Below the pieces are notes generated by a model that did no database searches, was not told the DNA's origin, and saw nothing but the letters and a program-made list of their open reading frames with translations. Below are positions 15,118-24,793 of a stretch of DNA of 26,109 bases, in pieces. The stretch's first letter is position 1. Every line of letters starts with the position of its first letter. This DNA comes from CAZTHC01 sp964613425 (GTDB taxonomy: Bacteria > Bacillota > Clostridia > TANB77 > CAG-508): the NCBI GenBank assembly GCA_964613425.1, contig CAZTHC010000009.1:1-26109 (forward strand), in the 5' to 3' direction. The position numbers and the translations under genes were made by a program.

Positions 15118-16851
15118 TTACATTTTTAATATTTTTTCTATTTCTTTAAATCTTTTTATTTTTTGTGTTGTTGTTTTTTCTAATGGTTCTGTTGTTATTA
15201 TTAATTCTTTTATTCTCTTGAATTGTGATAATTGTTGATTTATTTCCTTTATGTCTTCCCAAATTAGTTTTTCGTATTCTTCTACTGTTTTCTCTCCAAA
15301 TTTTTCTTTTATTGTTACATCATCATAAACTAATTTTATTCCTAAATTTATTTCTCCTTTAGCATTTTCTCTTGGAAATACTATACTTTCTTGAACATAT
15401 GGCAATTTATTTACTAAGAATTCTATATCTTTTGGATATACATTTTCTCCATTTTTTAATACTATTACTTCTTTTTTTCTTCCTGTTATAAACAAATATC
15501 CATCTTCGTCAAAGTATCCTAAATCTCCTGTTGAAAACCATCCGTTTTTTAATACTTTGTTTGTTTCTTCTTCATTTTCATAATATCCTAACATTACGTT
15601 TGGACCTTTTGTAATAATTTCTCCAACACCTTTTTCATCTTTGTCTACTATTTCTATTTCAATATTGTATGGCGCCATTCCAACGCTTCCTGGTCTTTTT
15701 TGTTTGTCTGTTTCAGCTGCTACTAATGGTGAAGTTTCTGTTAGTCCATATCCTTGAACTGAAGCGATTCCAAATGTGTTATATCCCTCAATTACGTGTT
15801 TATCCATAGCTGCTGCTCCGAAGTATAATATTCTTAGATTTCCACCTAATTGCTCTAAAATTGTTTTAAATAACTTCCTTCTTAAGTCTATATGTAGATA
15901 TTTATATAAAAAGTTAGAAAACTTTGACATTGTTTTTACTAATTTTTCTTTTCCACTTTTTTCTATTCCCTTTTCTAGTTTCTTATACATTGTTTCTAGT
16001 ACTAATGGAACTGCTACAAATACGCTTATTTTGTATTCAACTAAGTTTTGTGCTATATATTTTAATCCATCACAAAATGCAACTGTTACTCCACTGTAAA
16101 ATCCATATAAAAATGTTATTGTGCACTCAAATGTATGATGAAGAGGTAAAAATGAAAGAATGATATCTGTTTCATACATTTTAGACATTTTTGCCATTGC
16201 CATTATGTTTGATGTTATGTTTTTTTGTGATAGCATTACTCCTTTTGCTTGTGAAGTTGTACCAGATGTAAATAATAAAACACTTAATTTTTCGTTATCT
16301 ATTTTTATACTGTTATACTTTGTATTTCCAGATTCTATACGTTTTTTACCAGTCTCAACTAATTTTTGTAATGATAAAACTCCGTCTTCTTCATCTTCTA
16401 AATCCATATTTATAAGGGTTTTTATGCCACTTTTTTCCTGTAAATTTTTAAATGTTTCAGAATATTTATTTTCAAATATTGCCACTGTTGCTTTACTTTT
16501 TAATATTAAATTTTCTATTTCTTTTTCTGGCAATAGTTTGTCTAGAGGAACAACTACCATATTTCCCGTTGTTATTGCAAAATAACTTATACACCACTCA
16601 TATCTGTTATTTGATATAAGTATAATTTTTTCATTTTCTAAGCCTAATTCTAACAAAGATGTTGATAGTGCTTCTATTTCTTCTTTAATTTGTTTGTAAG
16701 TTTTTTCCACTATTGTTTGCGTAGGTTTTCCCAAATCTTTCTTAAACTTATATGCAATATTGTTTGGGTATTTTCTTACTGACCCATCTATTAATTCTCT
16801 AAAATTATTAATTTCATCTATTTCGTATAAATTGCTATTAAGTTTTTCCAT
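15118..16851 (-). CDS. AMP-dependent acyl-CoA synthetase (long-chain fatty acid ligase-like)
   Basis: The 577-residue adenylate-forming enzyme starts at ATG 16851 after AAAGGAGG. It should activate a carboxylic acid with ATP to an acyl-AMP, then transfer it to CoA (or another thiol). Motifs in order: the phosphate-binding loop LLFTSGTTSQAKG at about 192-204, FLPLHHTFE near 235, QGYGLTETSPL at about 366-376, FSTGDLGYFDEDGYLFITGRKK at about 439-460 and the C-terminal domain with the catalytic Lys in TTQKIKR (Lys564). The first motif and the LPLHHTFE segment fit long-chain acyl-CoA synthetases, but the substrate cannot be fixed from sequence. No acyltransferase or carrier gene is adjacent, so its pathway (membrane lipid, fatty acid scavenging) is open. 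A candidate promoter precedes it at 16903-16931. Confidence 0.88.
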   Translation of the reverse strand: MEKLNSNLYEIDEINNFRELIDGSVRKYPNNIAYKFKKDLGKPTQTIVEKTYKQIKEEIEALSTSLLELGLENEKIILISNNRYEWCISYFAITTGNMVVVPLDKLLPEKEIENLILKSKATVAIFENKYSETFKNLQEKSGIKTLINMDLEDEEDGVLSLQKLVETGKKRIESGNTKYNSIKIDNEKLSVLLFTSGTTSQAKGVMLSQKNITSNIMAMAKMSKMYETDIILSFLPLHHTFECTITFLYGFYSGVTVAFCDGLKYIAQNLVEYKISVFVAVPLVLETMYKKLEKGIEKSGKEKLVKTMSKFSNFLYKYLHIDLRRKLFKTILEQLGGNLRILYFGAAAMDKHVIEGYNTFGIASVQGYGLTETSPLVAAETDKQKRPGSVGMAPYNIEIEIVDKDEKGVGEIITKGPNVMLGYYENEEETNKVLKNGWFSTGDLGYFDEDGYLFITGRKKEVIVLKNGENVYPKDIEFLVNKLPYVQESIVFPRENAKGEINLGIKLVYDDVTIKEKFGEKTVEEYEKLIWEDIKEINQQLSQFKRIKELIITTEPLEKTTTQKIKRFKEIEKILKM

Positions 16852-16902
16852 TAAAAAAGCCTCCTTTATTTTTGCAAATTTGTCTTGCTAAAAATCGTAT
16901 TT

Positions 16903-16931
16903 ATTTTACATTAAATAGATTAAAAAGTCCA
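16903..16931 (-). promoter_or_regulatory. Candidate promoter of the acyl-CoA synthetase gene
   Basis: Minus strand: TGGACT (16931-16926), 17-base spacer, TAAAAT (16908-16903). It lies between the glutamine synthetase stop and this gene's start, about 50 bases before the ATG. Confidence 0.4.
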
Positions 16932-16946
16932 TATTAAATCGTCTTT

Positions 16947-19013
16947 TTATTTTAACAGCATATTTATATATGTTGGAAACGGCCAATTATTCTCTGGTAT
17001 TATCTCTTCTAGCATATCTACATTTTTGCGTATTTCTTGCATATTTTGCCTTACTATTGTTGCATAATACATAGCATTTTCATACAAGTTTTCTTCGCTT
17101 ATTTCTTTGTTTATACGCTCCTTTAAAGAGCTTATATTTTTATATAATTCTGCAATATTTTTTGACCCATCAGTCAGTATTTTTTGTTCTACATCACTTT
17201 GAATGCTTTTTATAGTTTGCTTAATCCCTATTGCTTCACCTAAAAATTTTGTATATTCAATACATTTTGGAAGTATTTCTCTATCTACCATTTCTATCAT
17301 TACCGTTGCTTCTGAGTGGAGATTTTTCATATATTTTTCCAATTTTATTTTATACCTAGAATATAACTCTTTTCTCGTGTAAACATTGTATTTTTCTAAA
17401 AGTTTAATTGAATTCTCGTCTATAAATGCCTTGAACGCTACAGGTGCTAGCGTAATTTTGCTTAATTTTCTTTGCTGTGCCTCTTTTTCCCACTCTTCTG
17501 AATATGCATTTCCATTATATATAATTTTGAAATGTTTATTTAACAACTTTTTCAATAATTCCTGCAAATCTTTATTGAAATTCTTTGAATTTTCCAATAC
17601 ATTTGCTATTTCTTCTAAACTCTCTGCCATTACTGTGTTTAGTATTGTGTTGCAAACAGCTATAGATGCATATGCACCAGGCATTCTGAATTCGAACCTA
17701 TTTCCCACATATGCAAATGGCGAAGTTCTGTTTCTATCTGTAATGTTATTACTAATTTTAGGAATTCTAATTTTATTAAAATCTATTTGTCTGTCATATG
17801 TTCTAATTCTATCTAATATTGATGTTAATTCTTCTCCTAAATATACTGAAACAATTGCACTTGGAGCCTCATATCCAGATAATCTTATATCATTACCTGA
17901 AGTTGCAATTGTTGCTCTTATGAGGTCTGAATGTTTATCTATTGCAGAGATTAAAGCTACTATAAAGCAAATAAATCTTAGGTTTTCTGTGTTTGATTCT
18001 CCAAATACAAATAAGTTTTCTCCATTTTCTTTATAAATTGACCAATTATTATGCTTGCCTGAACCATTTAATCCTTCAAATGGTTTTTCGTGTAATAGAC
18101 ATGAAAATCCGTATTTTTTAGCTTCTCTTTGTAAAATTTCCATTATTAAAAAATCATTATTTGCACCTAAATATATTTTTTGGAATTGTGGAACCAATTC
18201 ATATTGATGAACAGAGACTTCATTATGCTTTATTTTAGCTGGTATTCCTAACTTCCATAACTCCTTTTCTACTGTTCTCATATATTCACCCGTTTTTTCG
18301 CTAATTGGATTCATATAATGCTTTTTAACTGTTAGTGGTAGTTTTCTTCCAAAAAGAGTTCTCCCTGTTAACATTAGATCCTTTCGTTTTTTATAATCTT
18401 CTCTTCGTATTAAAAAATATTCCTGCTCTGCTCCAACTGTTGAATAAACTTGTTTTGTTTCATTATCTCCAAATGCTTTTAATACTCTTAAAACCTGTTT
18501 ATTTAATGCCTCACACGAATTTATTAATGGTGTTCTTTTATCTAAAGATTCACCCTTTGAAGTATATAAAAGTGTTGGTATGCACAATACTTTTCCATTA
18601 ATATCTTCTTTTAAAAAAATTGGATACGTATAATCCCATTTTGTTTTTCCCCTTGCCTCAAAAACGCTTCGCAATCCCCCATTTGGAAAAGAAGATGCAT
18701 CAGTTTCTCCTATTACTAATGCATCTATTGGGAATTCTATTTTTAAATTATTTTCTAAGTCTGTAGATAAAAAACTTATATGCTTTTCTGCTGTATTACC
18801 ACTTAATGGTTCGAACCAGTGAGTATAATGAGTAGCACCATTTTCTATTGCCCATTTTTTAATTATTCTTGCAATTTTACCTGCTAATTCTTTGCCAAAA
18901 GCTAAATTATTTTTAATTATATCTGTATATTTTGTATAATCCTCTTCCTCCAAATTCCCCTTTATATATTCATCTTTCAATACGTTTTTTCCAAATAAAT
19001 CAAATTCATTCAT
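16947..19013 (-). CDS. glnN: Glutamine synthetase type III
   Basis: I take the start as ATG 19013 (MNEFDLFGKNVLKDEY), giving 688 residues, the normal size for GSIII (about 700) and far larger than GSI (about 450). An in-frame ATG 29 codons upstream adds a segment with no family character. The enzyme makes glutamine from glutamate, ammonia and ATP in the cytoplasm. GSIII signatures are THWFEPLSGNTAEKH (about 63-77), GAEQEYFLI (194-202, metal-binding Glu), HNEVSVHQYELVP (263-275), EGLNGSGKHNNWS (313-325, ammonia/metal site), RLSGYEAPSAIVS and GNRFEFRMPGA. The C-terminal helical region is complete. The start has a modest AGGAA site. No glnR or ammonium-transport gene is nearby, so regulation is not visible here. 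Confidence 0.92.
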   Translation of the reverse strand: MNEFDLFGKNVLKDEYIKGNLEEEDYTKYTDIIKNNLAFGKELAGKIARIIKKWAIENGATHYTHWFEPLSGNTAEKHISFLSTDLENNLKIEFPIDALVIGETDASSFPNGGLRSVFEARGKTKWDYTYPIFLKEDINGKVLCIPTLLYTSKGESLDKRTPLINSCEALNKQVLRVLKAFGDNETKQVYSTVGAEQEYFLIRREDYKKRKDLMLTGRTLFGRKLPLTVKKHYMNPISEKTGEYMRTVEKELWKLGIPAKIKHNEVSVHQYELVPQFQKIYLGANNDFLIMEILQREAKKYGFSCLLHEKPFEGLNGSGKHNNWSIYKENGENLFVFGESNTENLRFICFIVALISAIDKHSDLIRATIATSGNDIRLSGYEAPSAIVSVYLGEELTSILDRIRTYDRQIDFNKIRIPKISNNITDRNRTSPFAYVGNRFEFRMPGAYASIAVCNTILNTVMAESLEEIANVLENSKNFNKDLQELLKKLLNKHFKIIYNGNAYSEEWEKEAQQRKLSKITLAPVAFKAFIDENSIKLLEKYNVYTRKELYSRYKIKLEKYMKNLHSEATVMIEMVDREILPKCIEYTKFLGEAIGIKQTIKSIQSDVEQKILTDGSKNIAELYKNISSLKERINKEISEENLYENAMYYATIVRQNMQEIRKNVDMLEEIIPENNWPFPTYINMLLK

Positions 19014-19198
19014 AAAACCAATTCCTATTCTTGTTATAAAACCGAACTTTAAAATAGTTCTGAGATGTTTCAATTTTGCTTTGCTACACCCACATAACAC
19101 TTATCTATATTATCCGCAAAACTCCTCTTTTAAATAATCTCTTTCCTATTTATTTGTTCTTATTTATATATTAGTTTGCATATTTGAATTCAATTTAT

Positions 19199-21142
19199 TC
19201 AATATTTTACTACTAATTTGTTAATTTTTCCTTTAATATAATTTTCAAGTTTAGACATAAACTCATTTGATTGTATTTCTTTATTTGCTACCATTTCCAA
19301 GCCTTTTTCCCAGCTAGCTGTAAGTTTAGGATTTAGCATATCTGGCATAGATAAATTTACGACATCATATATTGCTTCTCCTTTATTCGTAGGAGTTATT
19401 ATTTGAGTTTTAGAATTAATATCTATATACCTAATTTTCTCTAGTTTTTTCATTATTTCTGCTCTTGTTGCACTTGTCCCAATTCCTGCCCCTTTTATTT
19501 GCTCTCTTAATTCTTCATCTTCAATTAATTTTCCTGCATTCTCCATTGCTAAAATTATTGAACCTGAATTATACCTAGTTGGTGGAGAAGTTTCCGAATC
19601 TTTAGTTTCAAAGTTTACAATTTCAACATTTTCGCCTTTCTTTAATTTGTTTAAAATGTCTAAATTATTTTCTTGTGATTCGTCTTTGTTTTCTCCTTCT
19701 TCTATGTCCATATTTTGCTTTGATTTATCTTTTACTACCTCTAAATAACCTTGTACAACACATACCTTACCTGTTACAGTAAATTGCTCGTTTTCTATAT
19801 TTATTGTTATTGAAACCTTATTATATTCTGCTGGTGGATAAAAAATACTTATGAATCTTTTTACTATTAATTTATATATTTTTTTGTGTAAGTCTGGCAA
19901 TTTTTCGTAGTTTTCAAATCCTTGTCCTGTAGGAATTATTGCATAATGATCTGTTATTTTACTATCATTTACATACTTAGTTTTAACTAGGTTTGTAGAA
20001 TACTTTTCAGAAATCATTTTGTTAATTAGTTCTTGTATTTCTTCATCTTTATAATTCTTTGCTAATCCATTTAAATTTTTTGCTATTTCTTTTGCAACAG
20101 CAGTTGATAATACTCTTGCATCTGTTCTTGGATATGTAACCATTTTTTTCTCATACAAGCTTTGTATTATTTCTAGTGTTTCGTCTGGTTTTATTTTAAA
20201 TCTTTTTGTACATTCATTTTGAATTTCTGCTAAATTGAATAGTAATGGTGCATTCTCTTTCTGCTTCGTTTTCTTTATTTCTGTAACTGTTGCTGTTTTT
20301 CCTTTTAATGAAAGTATAAAGTTTCTTGCATCTTCTTCTTTTTTAAAACCGCTTTCATTATACAATTTCTCCGATCCAAACATTTTTGAATTTTCCGTTA
20401 CTTTCCATTCAGCTTTAAAAGAAGAATCCTCATTTCCAAATTCTCCTATTACTTTATAATATTTTGTTTTTACAAAGTTTCTAATTTCTCTTTCTCTATC
20501 TACTATCATTCCTAAAACGCATGTCATAACACGACCTACGGAAATTGAAACTTTGTCTTCACTTATTTGTTTTGCAACTCTTCTACCATATATAATAGAT
20601 AATAATCGTGAAAAGTTAATTCCTATTAAGTAATCTTCTTTAGCACGCAAATATGCTGAATCTGACAAACTATCGTATTCAGATAGGTCTTTTGCCTCTT
20701 TTATACCTCTGCTTATTTCCTCTTCTGTTTGTGAATCTATCCAAACTCTTTTCATTTTTGCTGTTGGATTAGGTTTTGCCATCATAAATACTAATCTTTG
20801 TATATATTCTCCTTCTCTTCCAGAGTCACCCGCATTGTATATTTCTTCAATATCTTCTCTTTGCATTAATTGTTTAATTATATTAAATTGATTTTCAACT
20901 TGTGGAATTATTTCATATTTCCACTCTTCTGGAATAAATGGAAGTGTATCCAATCTCCAGAATTTCAAATTTTCATCATACTTTTCTGGGTAGCTCATTG
21001 TTACTAAATGACCTACACACCAAGTTATTATCCAATCATCTGATTCGATATATCCATTTTTTCTATTTGCTGTTATTTTTAACACCTTCGCGAACTCCAT
21101 TGCAACAGAAGGCTTCTCCGTAATTAATAGTTTTTTTGACAT
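19199..21142 (-). CDS. topB: DNA topoisomerase III (type IA)
   Basis: The 647-residue protein starts at ATG 21142 (MSKKLLITEKPSVA). Type IA topoisomerases cut one strand through a 5'-phosphotyrosine and pass the other strand; TopB-type enzymes decatenate recombination and replication intermediates. The Toprim domain has Glu9 in ITEKPS and NAGDSGREGE (Asp106, Glu110), the Firmicute TopB form of the metal site. SISVGRVMTCVLG follows. The active-site Tyr337 is in MVTYPRTDARVL, with DHYAIIPTG and GIGTSATRAEIM downstream. The protein ends without zinc-finger domains, as expected for TopB rather than TopA. An acidic linker (about 495-515, Glu/Asp/Asn) interrupts the C-terminal part. A TATAAT box lies upstream at about 21197 without a clear -35. 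Confidence 0.94.
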   Translation of the reverse strand: MSKKLLITEKPSVAMEFAKVLKITANRKNGYIESDDWIITWCVGHLVTMSYPEKYDENLKFWRLDTLPFIPEEWKYEIIPQVENQFNIIKQLMQREDIEEIYNAGDSGREGEYIQRLVFMMAKPNPTAKMKRVWIDSQTEEEISRGIKEAKDLSEYDSLSDSAYLRAKEDYLIGINFSRLLSIIYGRRVAKQISEDKVSISVGRVMTCVLGMIVDREREIRNFVKTKYYKVIGEFGNEDSSFKAEWKVTENSKMFGSEKLYNESGFKKEEDARNFILSLKGKTATVTEIKKTKQKENAPLLFNLAEIQNECTKRFKIKPDETLEIIQSLYEKKMVTYPRTDARVLSTAVAKEIAKNLNGLAKNYKDEEIQELINKMISEKYSTNLVKTKYVNDSKITDHYAIIPTGQGFENYEKLPDLHKKIYKLIVKRFISIFYPPAEYNKVSITINIENEQFTVTGKVCVVQGYLEVVKDKSKQNMDIEEGENKDESQENNLDILNKLKKGENVEIVNFETKDSETSPPTRYNSGSIILAMENAGKLIEDEELREQIKGAGIGTSATRAEIMKKLEKIRYIDINSKTQIITPTNKGEAIYDVVNLSMPDMLNPKLTASWEKGLEMVANKEIQSNEFMSKLENYIKGKINKLVVKY

Positions 21143-21239
21143 ATATTTTTCTCATTTCCTTGTAATATCTTTTATATGCTATGAATTAATTTTTCTATAT
21201 TATAAAAACAAATTGATAAAACCTAACTTTTTTAGCTAA

Positions 21240-22013
21240 TTATTTTGAAAGTTGTTCCTCAATATGTTTATTTATCATTTCAATTATGTTATTTACTTTA
21301 GCAATTGTATCTGTATTTCTTATTGAAATTCTATTTATAAACCTATTTACATAGTCTCTATTTTTAAATATTTCATATGATTTAGCAAAATTCAAATCAT
21401 ATACAAAAGATAAATTAGCAATAAGCTTATCTATATCATTTTTTCTATCTAAATAATTTACTCGTTTATCTGTTATTATTGAATTATACACTTTAGAGCT
21501 AATTTCTTCATCTGGCATTTTTTCAAAATTATCATATATGTGTTCAATTTCATCCTCTGCAAGGATTCTGAAAATATCAATTTTATCCGCATCTCTTATT
21601 ATTTTTGCATGTAACAGTTCTCTATCAGTTAGCCCTTCTTGTATGTTTAATTTATTATGATTATATATTGCTTTATTAATAATCTCATCAAATTCTTTTG
21701 TTTCTATAAATTTTCTTATTAGGCCTTCTTCAAACAATAGATGTACTCCAAAGTTAGCATGGTCTATACTTGCTCCATCATTAAATGTATTATATCTTTT
21801 AATTTGTTCAAATCTTCCTATATCATGCAATAAAGCTATTAATATAGCAAGATTTTTATCTTCTTCATTCAAATTTAAGCTAACCGCAATTTCTTCTGCT
21901 GCAGAAGTAACATTTTTTGTATGGCCTATTTTTAAAGCTATTTTTTTATCTTTTGGATTATAGCTTTCTACATAATTTTCAAATTCATTTTTTGCTTTTT
22001 CTATATCTATCAT
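21240..22013 (-). CDS. HD-domain phosphohydrolase
   Basis: The 257-residue protein starts at ATG 22013 behind AAAGGAG. It carries the full metal-dependent HD set: His31 (IGHTKNV), His63-Asp64 (LLHDIGRFEQ), His85 (DHANFGVHLL), His119 (YNHNK) and Asp141 (RDADKIDIFR). The extra histidines and the RDADKID element place it with soluble HD hydrolases acting on nucleotides or signalling nucleotides; the substrate cannot be inferred. The C-terminal third is helical, with no second catalytic domain, so it is not a RelA/SpoT or GGDEF fusion. It is divergent to leuS. The shared 295-base spacer holds two dispersed hairpin repeats but no obvious shared operator. Confidence 0.82.
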   Translation of the reverse strand: MIDIEKAKNEFENYVESYNPKDKKIALKIGHTKNVTSAAEEIAVSLNLNEEDKNLAILIALLHDIGRFEQIKRYNTFNDGASIDHANFGVHLLFEEGLIRKFIETKEFDEIINKAIYNHNKLNIQEGLTDRELLHAKIIRDADKIDIFRILAEDEIEHIYDNFEKMPDEEISSKVYNSIITDKRVNYLDRKNDIDKLIANLSFVYDLNFAKSYEIFKNRDYVNRFINRISIRNTDTIAKVNNIIEMINKHIEEQLSK

Positions 22014-22041
22014 TTTTGCTCCTTTATAATCATATACAAAT

Positions 22042-22065
22042 GGGCGTATGCAATACGTCTCTATA
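22042..22065 (+). repeat. Dispersed hairpin repeat, GGGCGTAT type (wobble copy)
   Basis: Arms GGGCGTAT and ATACGTCT around GCA. Both right-arm changes convert G-C to G-T pairs, so all 8 positions still pair on the plus strand. The tail is CTATA. Confidence 0.65.
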
Positions 22066-22086
22066 CTTTCAAATAGATTTATGTTT

Positions 22087-22113
22087 TGTAGGAGTCGGCG
22101 CCCTCGTCAACCC
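22087..22113 (-). repeat. Dispersed hairpin repeat, GGGTCG type (inverted copy)
   Basis: On the minus strand it reads GGGTTG...CGACTC followed by CTACA. Two arm changes are both G-T wobbles. It is the only copy in the window in minus orientation, and it faces the GGGCGTAT copy 20 bases away. Confidence 0.65.
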
Positions 22114-22272
22114 GCAATTAAATCATATTATCACCAATGAAATTTACAAATTATTTTATTTGTTTATTATATCATATAAAAAATAATTGTAAATCAAATT
22201 TTTATATGTTTTTTTAGACTAATTTGTAATAAAAGTTTCCTCATTTTCCTTTATTTTCTTTTTATTTTGTAG

Positions 22273-22278
22273 TATAAT
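22273..22278 (+). promoter_or_regulatory. Perfect -10 box upstream of leuS
   Basis: TATAAT lies 30 bases before the leuS ATG, just upstream of the GGAAAGGATGA ribosome binding site. No good -35 is visible at 17 bases (TTTATT). There is no room between box and start for a T-box leader. Confidence 0.45.
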
Positions 22279-22308
22279 AAACTATATTTTATTGGAAAGG
22301 ATGATTTT

Positions 22309-24699
22309 ATGACTTATAACTTTAATGATATTGAAAAGAAATGGCAAGAGTATTGGGATAAAAATGAAACTTTTAAAACAGATTTGTGGGACTTTTCTAA
22401 GCCAAAATTCTATGCCTTAGATATGTTTCCATATCCATCTGGTCATGGGCTTCACGTTGGACACCCTGAAGGATATACAGCAACAGATATTTTATCTAGA
22501 ATGAAAAGAATGCAAGGCTATAATGTGTTACACCCTATGGGTTGGGATGCTTTTGGTTTGCCTGCTGAACAATATGCAATAAATACAGGAAATCACCCTG
22601 ACGGATTTACAAAGGATAACATTCAAACTTTTAAAAGACAATTAAAAATGCTTGGATTTTCTTTTGATTGGGATAAAGAAATTTCAACTTGTGACCCAAG
22701 CTATTATAAATGGACTCAATGGATTTTCAAACAATTATATGAAGATGGACTTGCTAAATTAGTAGAGATGCCAGTTAACTGGTGTGAAGAATTAGGTACA
22801 GTTCTTGCTAACGATGAAGTTATTGATGGAAAAAGTGAACGTGGTGGATTTCCAGTTGTTAGAAGAAATATGAAGCAATGGGTTTTAGATATACCAAAAT
22901 ATGCAGAAACTTTGCTTTCTGGTTTAGATGAAATAGATTGGCCAGAATCTACTAAAGAAATTCAAAAAAACTGGATTGGTAAATCTATTGGTGCACATGT
23001 TATATTTAAAGTAGCTGATACTGATTTTAATTTTACAGTTTTCACAACAAGATGTGATACACTATTTGGAGCTACATATTGTGTATTATCTCCTGAAAAT
23101 GAGTTAGTAGATAAAATTACTTCAAATGATAAAAAAGCTGAAGTAGCTGAATATAAAAAGAACTGTGCTGCAAAATCTGACCTAGAAAGAACAGAATTAA
23201 ACAAAGAAAAAACAGGAGTATTCTTAGGAAGTTATGCCATCAATCCTGTTAATAATAAAAAAATTCCTATTTGGATTTCAGATTATGTTTTAGCAACATA
23301 TGGAACTGGTGCTATTATGGCTGTTCCTGCACATGATGAACGTGATTATGAGTTTGCTAAAAAATTCAATTTGGAAATTATTCCAGTATTAGAAGGTGGA
23401 GATGTTTCTAAAGAAGCTTTTATTGGAGATGGGACTCATATAAATTCTGAATTTTTAAATGGTTTGAATAAGGAAGATTCTATAAACACTATGTTAAATT
23501 GGTTAGATAAGCACAAAGTTGGAGCTAAAAAAATCAACTATAGATTAAGAGAATGGATTTTTGCAAGGCAACGTTATTGGGGTGAACCAATTCCAATTGT
23601 GTATACAGAAGATGGTGCAAAATCTCTTCCAGACTCTGAATTGCCTCTTGTTTTGCCAATATTAGAAGACTATAGTCCTTCAAAATCTGGTTCTTCTCCA
23701 TTAGAAAAAGCAACCACATGGGTAAATACTACTTTTAATGGTAAAATTGCAACAAGAGAAACTAGCACAATGCCTGGTTCTGCAGGTTCTAGTTGGTATT
23801 TTTTAAGATATATTGATCCAAAGAATAATGATGAATTTGCAAACAAAGAATTGTTAAAATATTGGCTACCTGTTGACCTTTATGTAGGTGGTCCAGAGCA
23901 TGCTGTTGGACATTTGCTATATTCTAGATTTTGGAATAATTACCTTTACAACAAAGGTTTTGTTCCTGTAAAAGAACCATTCAAAAAATTGCGCCACCAA
24001 GGTATGATTTTAGGATCAAATGGTGAAAAAATGAGTAAATCTAGAGGAAATGTTGTTAATCCAGATGACATTGTAAGAGATTATGGAACAGATTCTTTAA
24101 GATTATATGAAATGTTTATGGGACCAATTGATGCAGTTAAACCATGGGACCCTAATGGAATTGATGGTTCTAAAAAATTTCTAGATAGAGTTTTTAGATT
24201 ATATACAGAATTAGATAAAATTGAAGATGCACCTAACCCAGAGTTAGACAAAGTATATAATTTTACAGTAAAAAAAGTAACAGCAGATTACGAAAATATG
24301 TATTTCAACACAGCAATAAGTCAATTAATGATTTTTATAAATGCTGTTTACAAAACAGAAGTATTCCCTAAAGAATATGCAGAAGGATTTTTAAAACTAT
24401 TAAACCCTATAGCTCCTCATATAACAGAAGAATTGTGGAATGTTGTTTTAGAACATACTGAAACTATTGCATATGCAACTTGGCCAACTTTCGATGAAAG
24501 CAAAATTGTAGAAGATGTAATTGAAATTCCTGTACAAGTAAATGGAAAAGTAAAGGCTACAATTAAAATCGACTTAAATTCAGATGAAAGTGTTGTAAAA
24601 GAAGCTGCACACAACGAAATTCAAGATTTATTAAATGATAAGACTATAATAAAAGAAATATATGTAAAAAATAAAATTTATAATATTGTTGTTAGATAA
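22309..24699 (+). CDS. leuS: Leucyl-tRNA synthetase
   Basis: The 796-residue class Ia synthetase is of normal bacterial length. ATG 22309 follows GGAAAGGATGA. It charges tRNA-Leu with leucine. The HIGH-type signature is GLHVGH (47-52, within YPSGHGLHVGHPEGY). The CP1 editing domain is intact, with TTRCDTLFGATYCVL and GTGAIMAVPAHDERDYEFAKKF, whose Asp discriminates against mischarged amino acids. The catalytic core resumes with GSAGSSWYFLRYIDP and YVGGPEHAVGHLLYSRF. KMSKS lies at about 574-578 (NGEKMSKSRGNVVNPDD). The anticodon-binding and C-terminal domains follow (IAPHITEELW, VQVNGKVKATI). It stands alone on the plus strand. Many Firmicute leuS genes have T-box leaders, but none is seen here. 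Confidence 0.97.
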   Translation: MTYNFNDIEKKWQEYWDKNETFKTDLWDFSKPKFYALDMFPYPSGHGLHVGHPEGYTATDILSRMKRMQGYNVLHPMGWDAFGLPAEQYAINTGNHPDGFTKDNIQTFKRQLKMLGFSFDWDKEISTCDPSYYKWTQWIFKQLYEDGLAKLVEMPVNWCEELGTVLANDEVIDGKSERGGFPVVRRNMKQWVLDIPKYAETLLSGLDEIDWPESTKEIQKNWIGKSIGAHVIFKVADTDFNFTVFTTRCDTLFGATYCVLSPENELVDKITSNDKKAEVAEYKKNCAAKSDLERTELNKEKTGVFLGSYAINPVNNKKIPIWISDYVLATYGTGAIMAVPAHDERDYEFAKKFNLEIIPVLEGGDVSKEAFIGDGTHINSEFLNGLNKEDSINTMLNWLDKHKVGAKKINYRLREWIFARQRYWGEPIPIVYTEDGAKSLPDSELPLVLPILEDYSPSKSGSSPLEKATTWVNTTFNGKIATRETSTMPGSAGSSWYFLRYIDPKNNDEFANKELLKYWLPVDLYVGGPEHAVGHLLYSRFWNNYLYNKGFVPVKEPFKKLRHQGMILGSNGEKMSKSRGNVVNPDDIVRDYGTDSLRLYEMFMGPIDAVKPWDPNGIDGSKKFLDRVFRLYTELDKIEDAPNPELDKVYNFTVKKVTADYENMYFNTAISQLMIFINAVYKTEVFPKEYAEGFLKLLNPIAPHITEELWNVVLEHTETIAYATWPTFDESKIVEDVIEIPVQVNGKVKATIKIDLNSDESVVKEAAHNEIQDLLNDKTIIKEIYVKNKIYNIVVR

Positions 24700-24709
24700 A
24701 AACAAAATA

Positions 24710-24730
24710 GGGCGTATGCAATACGCTCTA
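24710..24730 (+). repeat. Dispersed hairpin repeat acting as likely leuS terminator
   Basis: Arms GGGCGTAT and ATACGCTC pair with one G-T wobble. Flanking ATA/TAT extends the stem to about 11 bp (ATAGGGCGTAT with ATACGCTCTAT), followed by TTCTTT. It sits 10 bases after the leuS stop, where a terminator is expected and no other is seen. Confidence 0.6.
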
Positions 24731-24793
24731 TTTCTTTAATATATCAATAAAAATTTCATTTTTTAATTATGTTTTGTGTTGCCTACTTTTTTA

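Noticed and set aside
19014..19100. Extended N-terminus of glutamine synthetase III
   Set aside because: The 29 extra residues (MLCGCSKAKLKH...) do not resemble the family and lack a ribosome binding site. MNEFDLFGKN is the expected start.
19264..21142. Missing second Asp of the Toprim DxD motif in topoisomerase III (DSGREGE)
   Set aside because: Firmicute TopB enzymes commonly have a small residue and Gly there (DAGREGE type), so this is ordinary variation, not loss of activity.
22114..22308. T-box leader for leuS
   Set aside because: The -10 box is only about 30 bases before the ATG, and no conserved T-box antiterminator sequence or specifier stem is seen.
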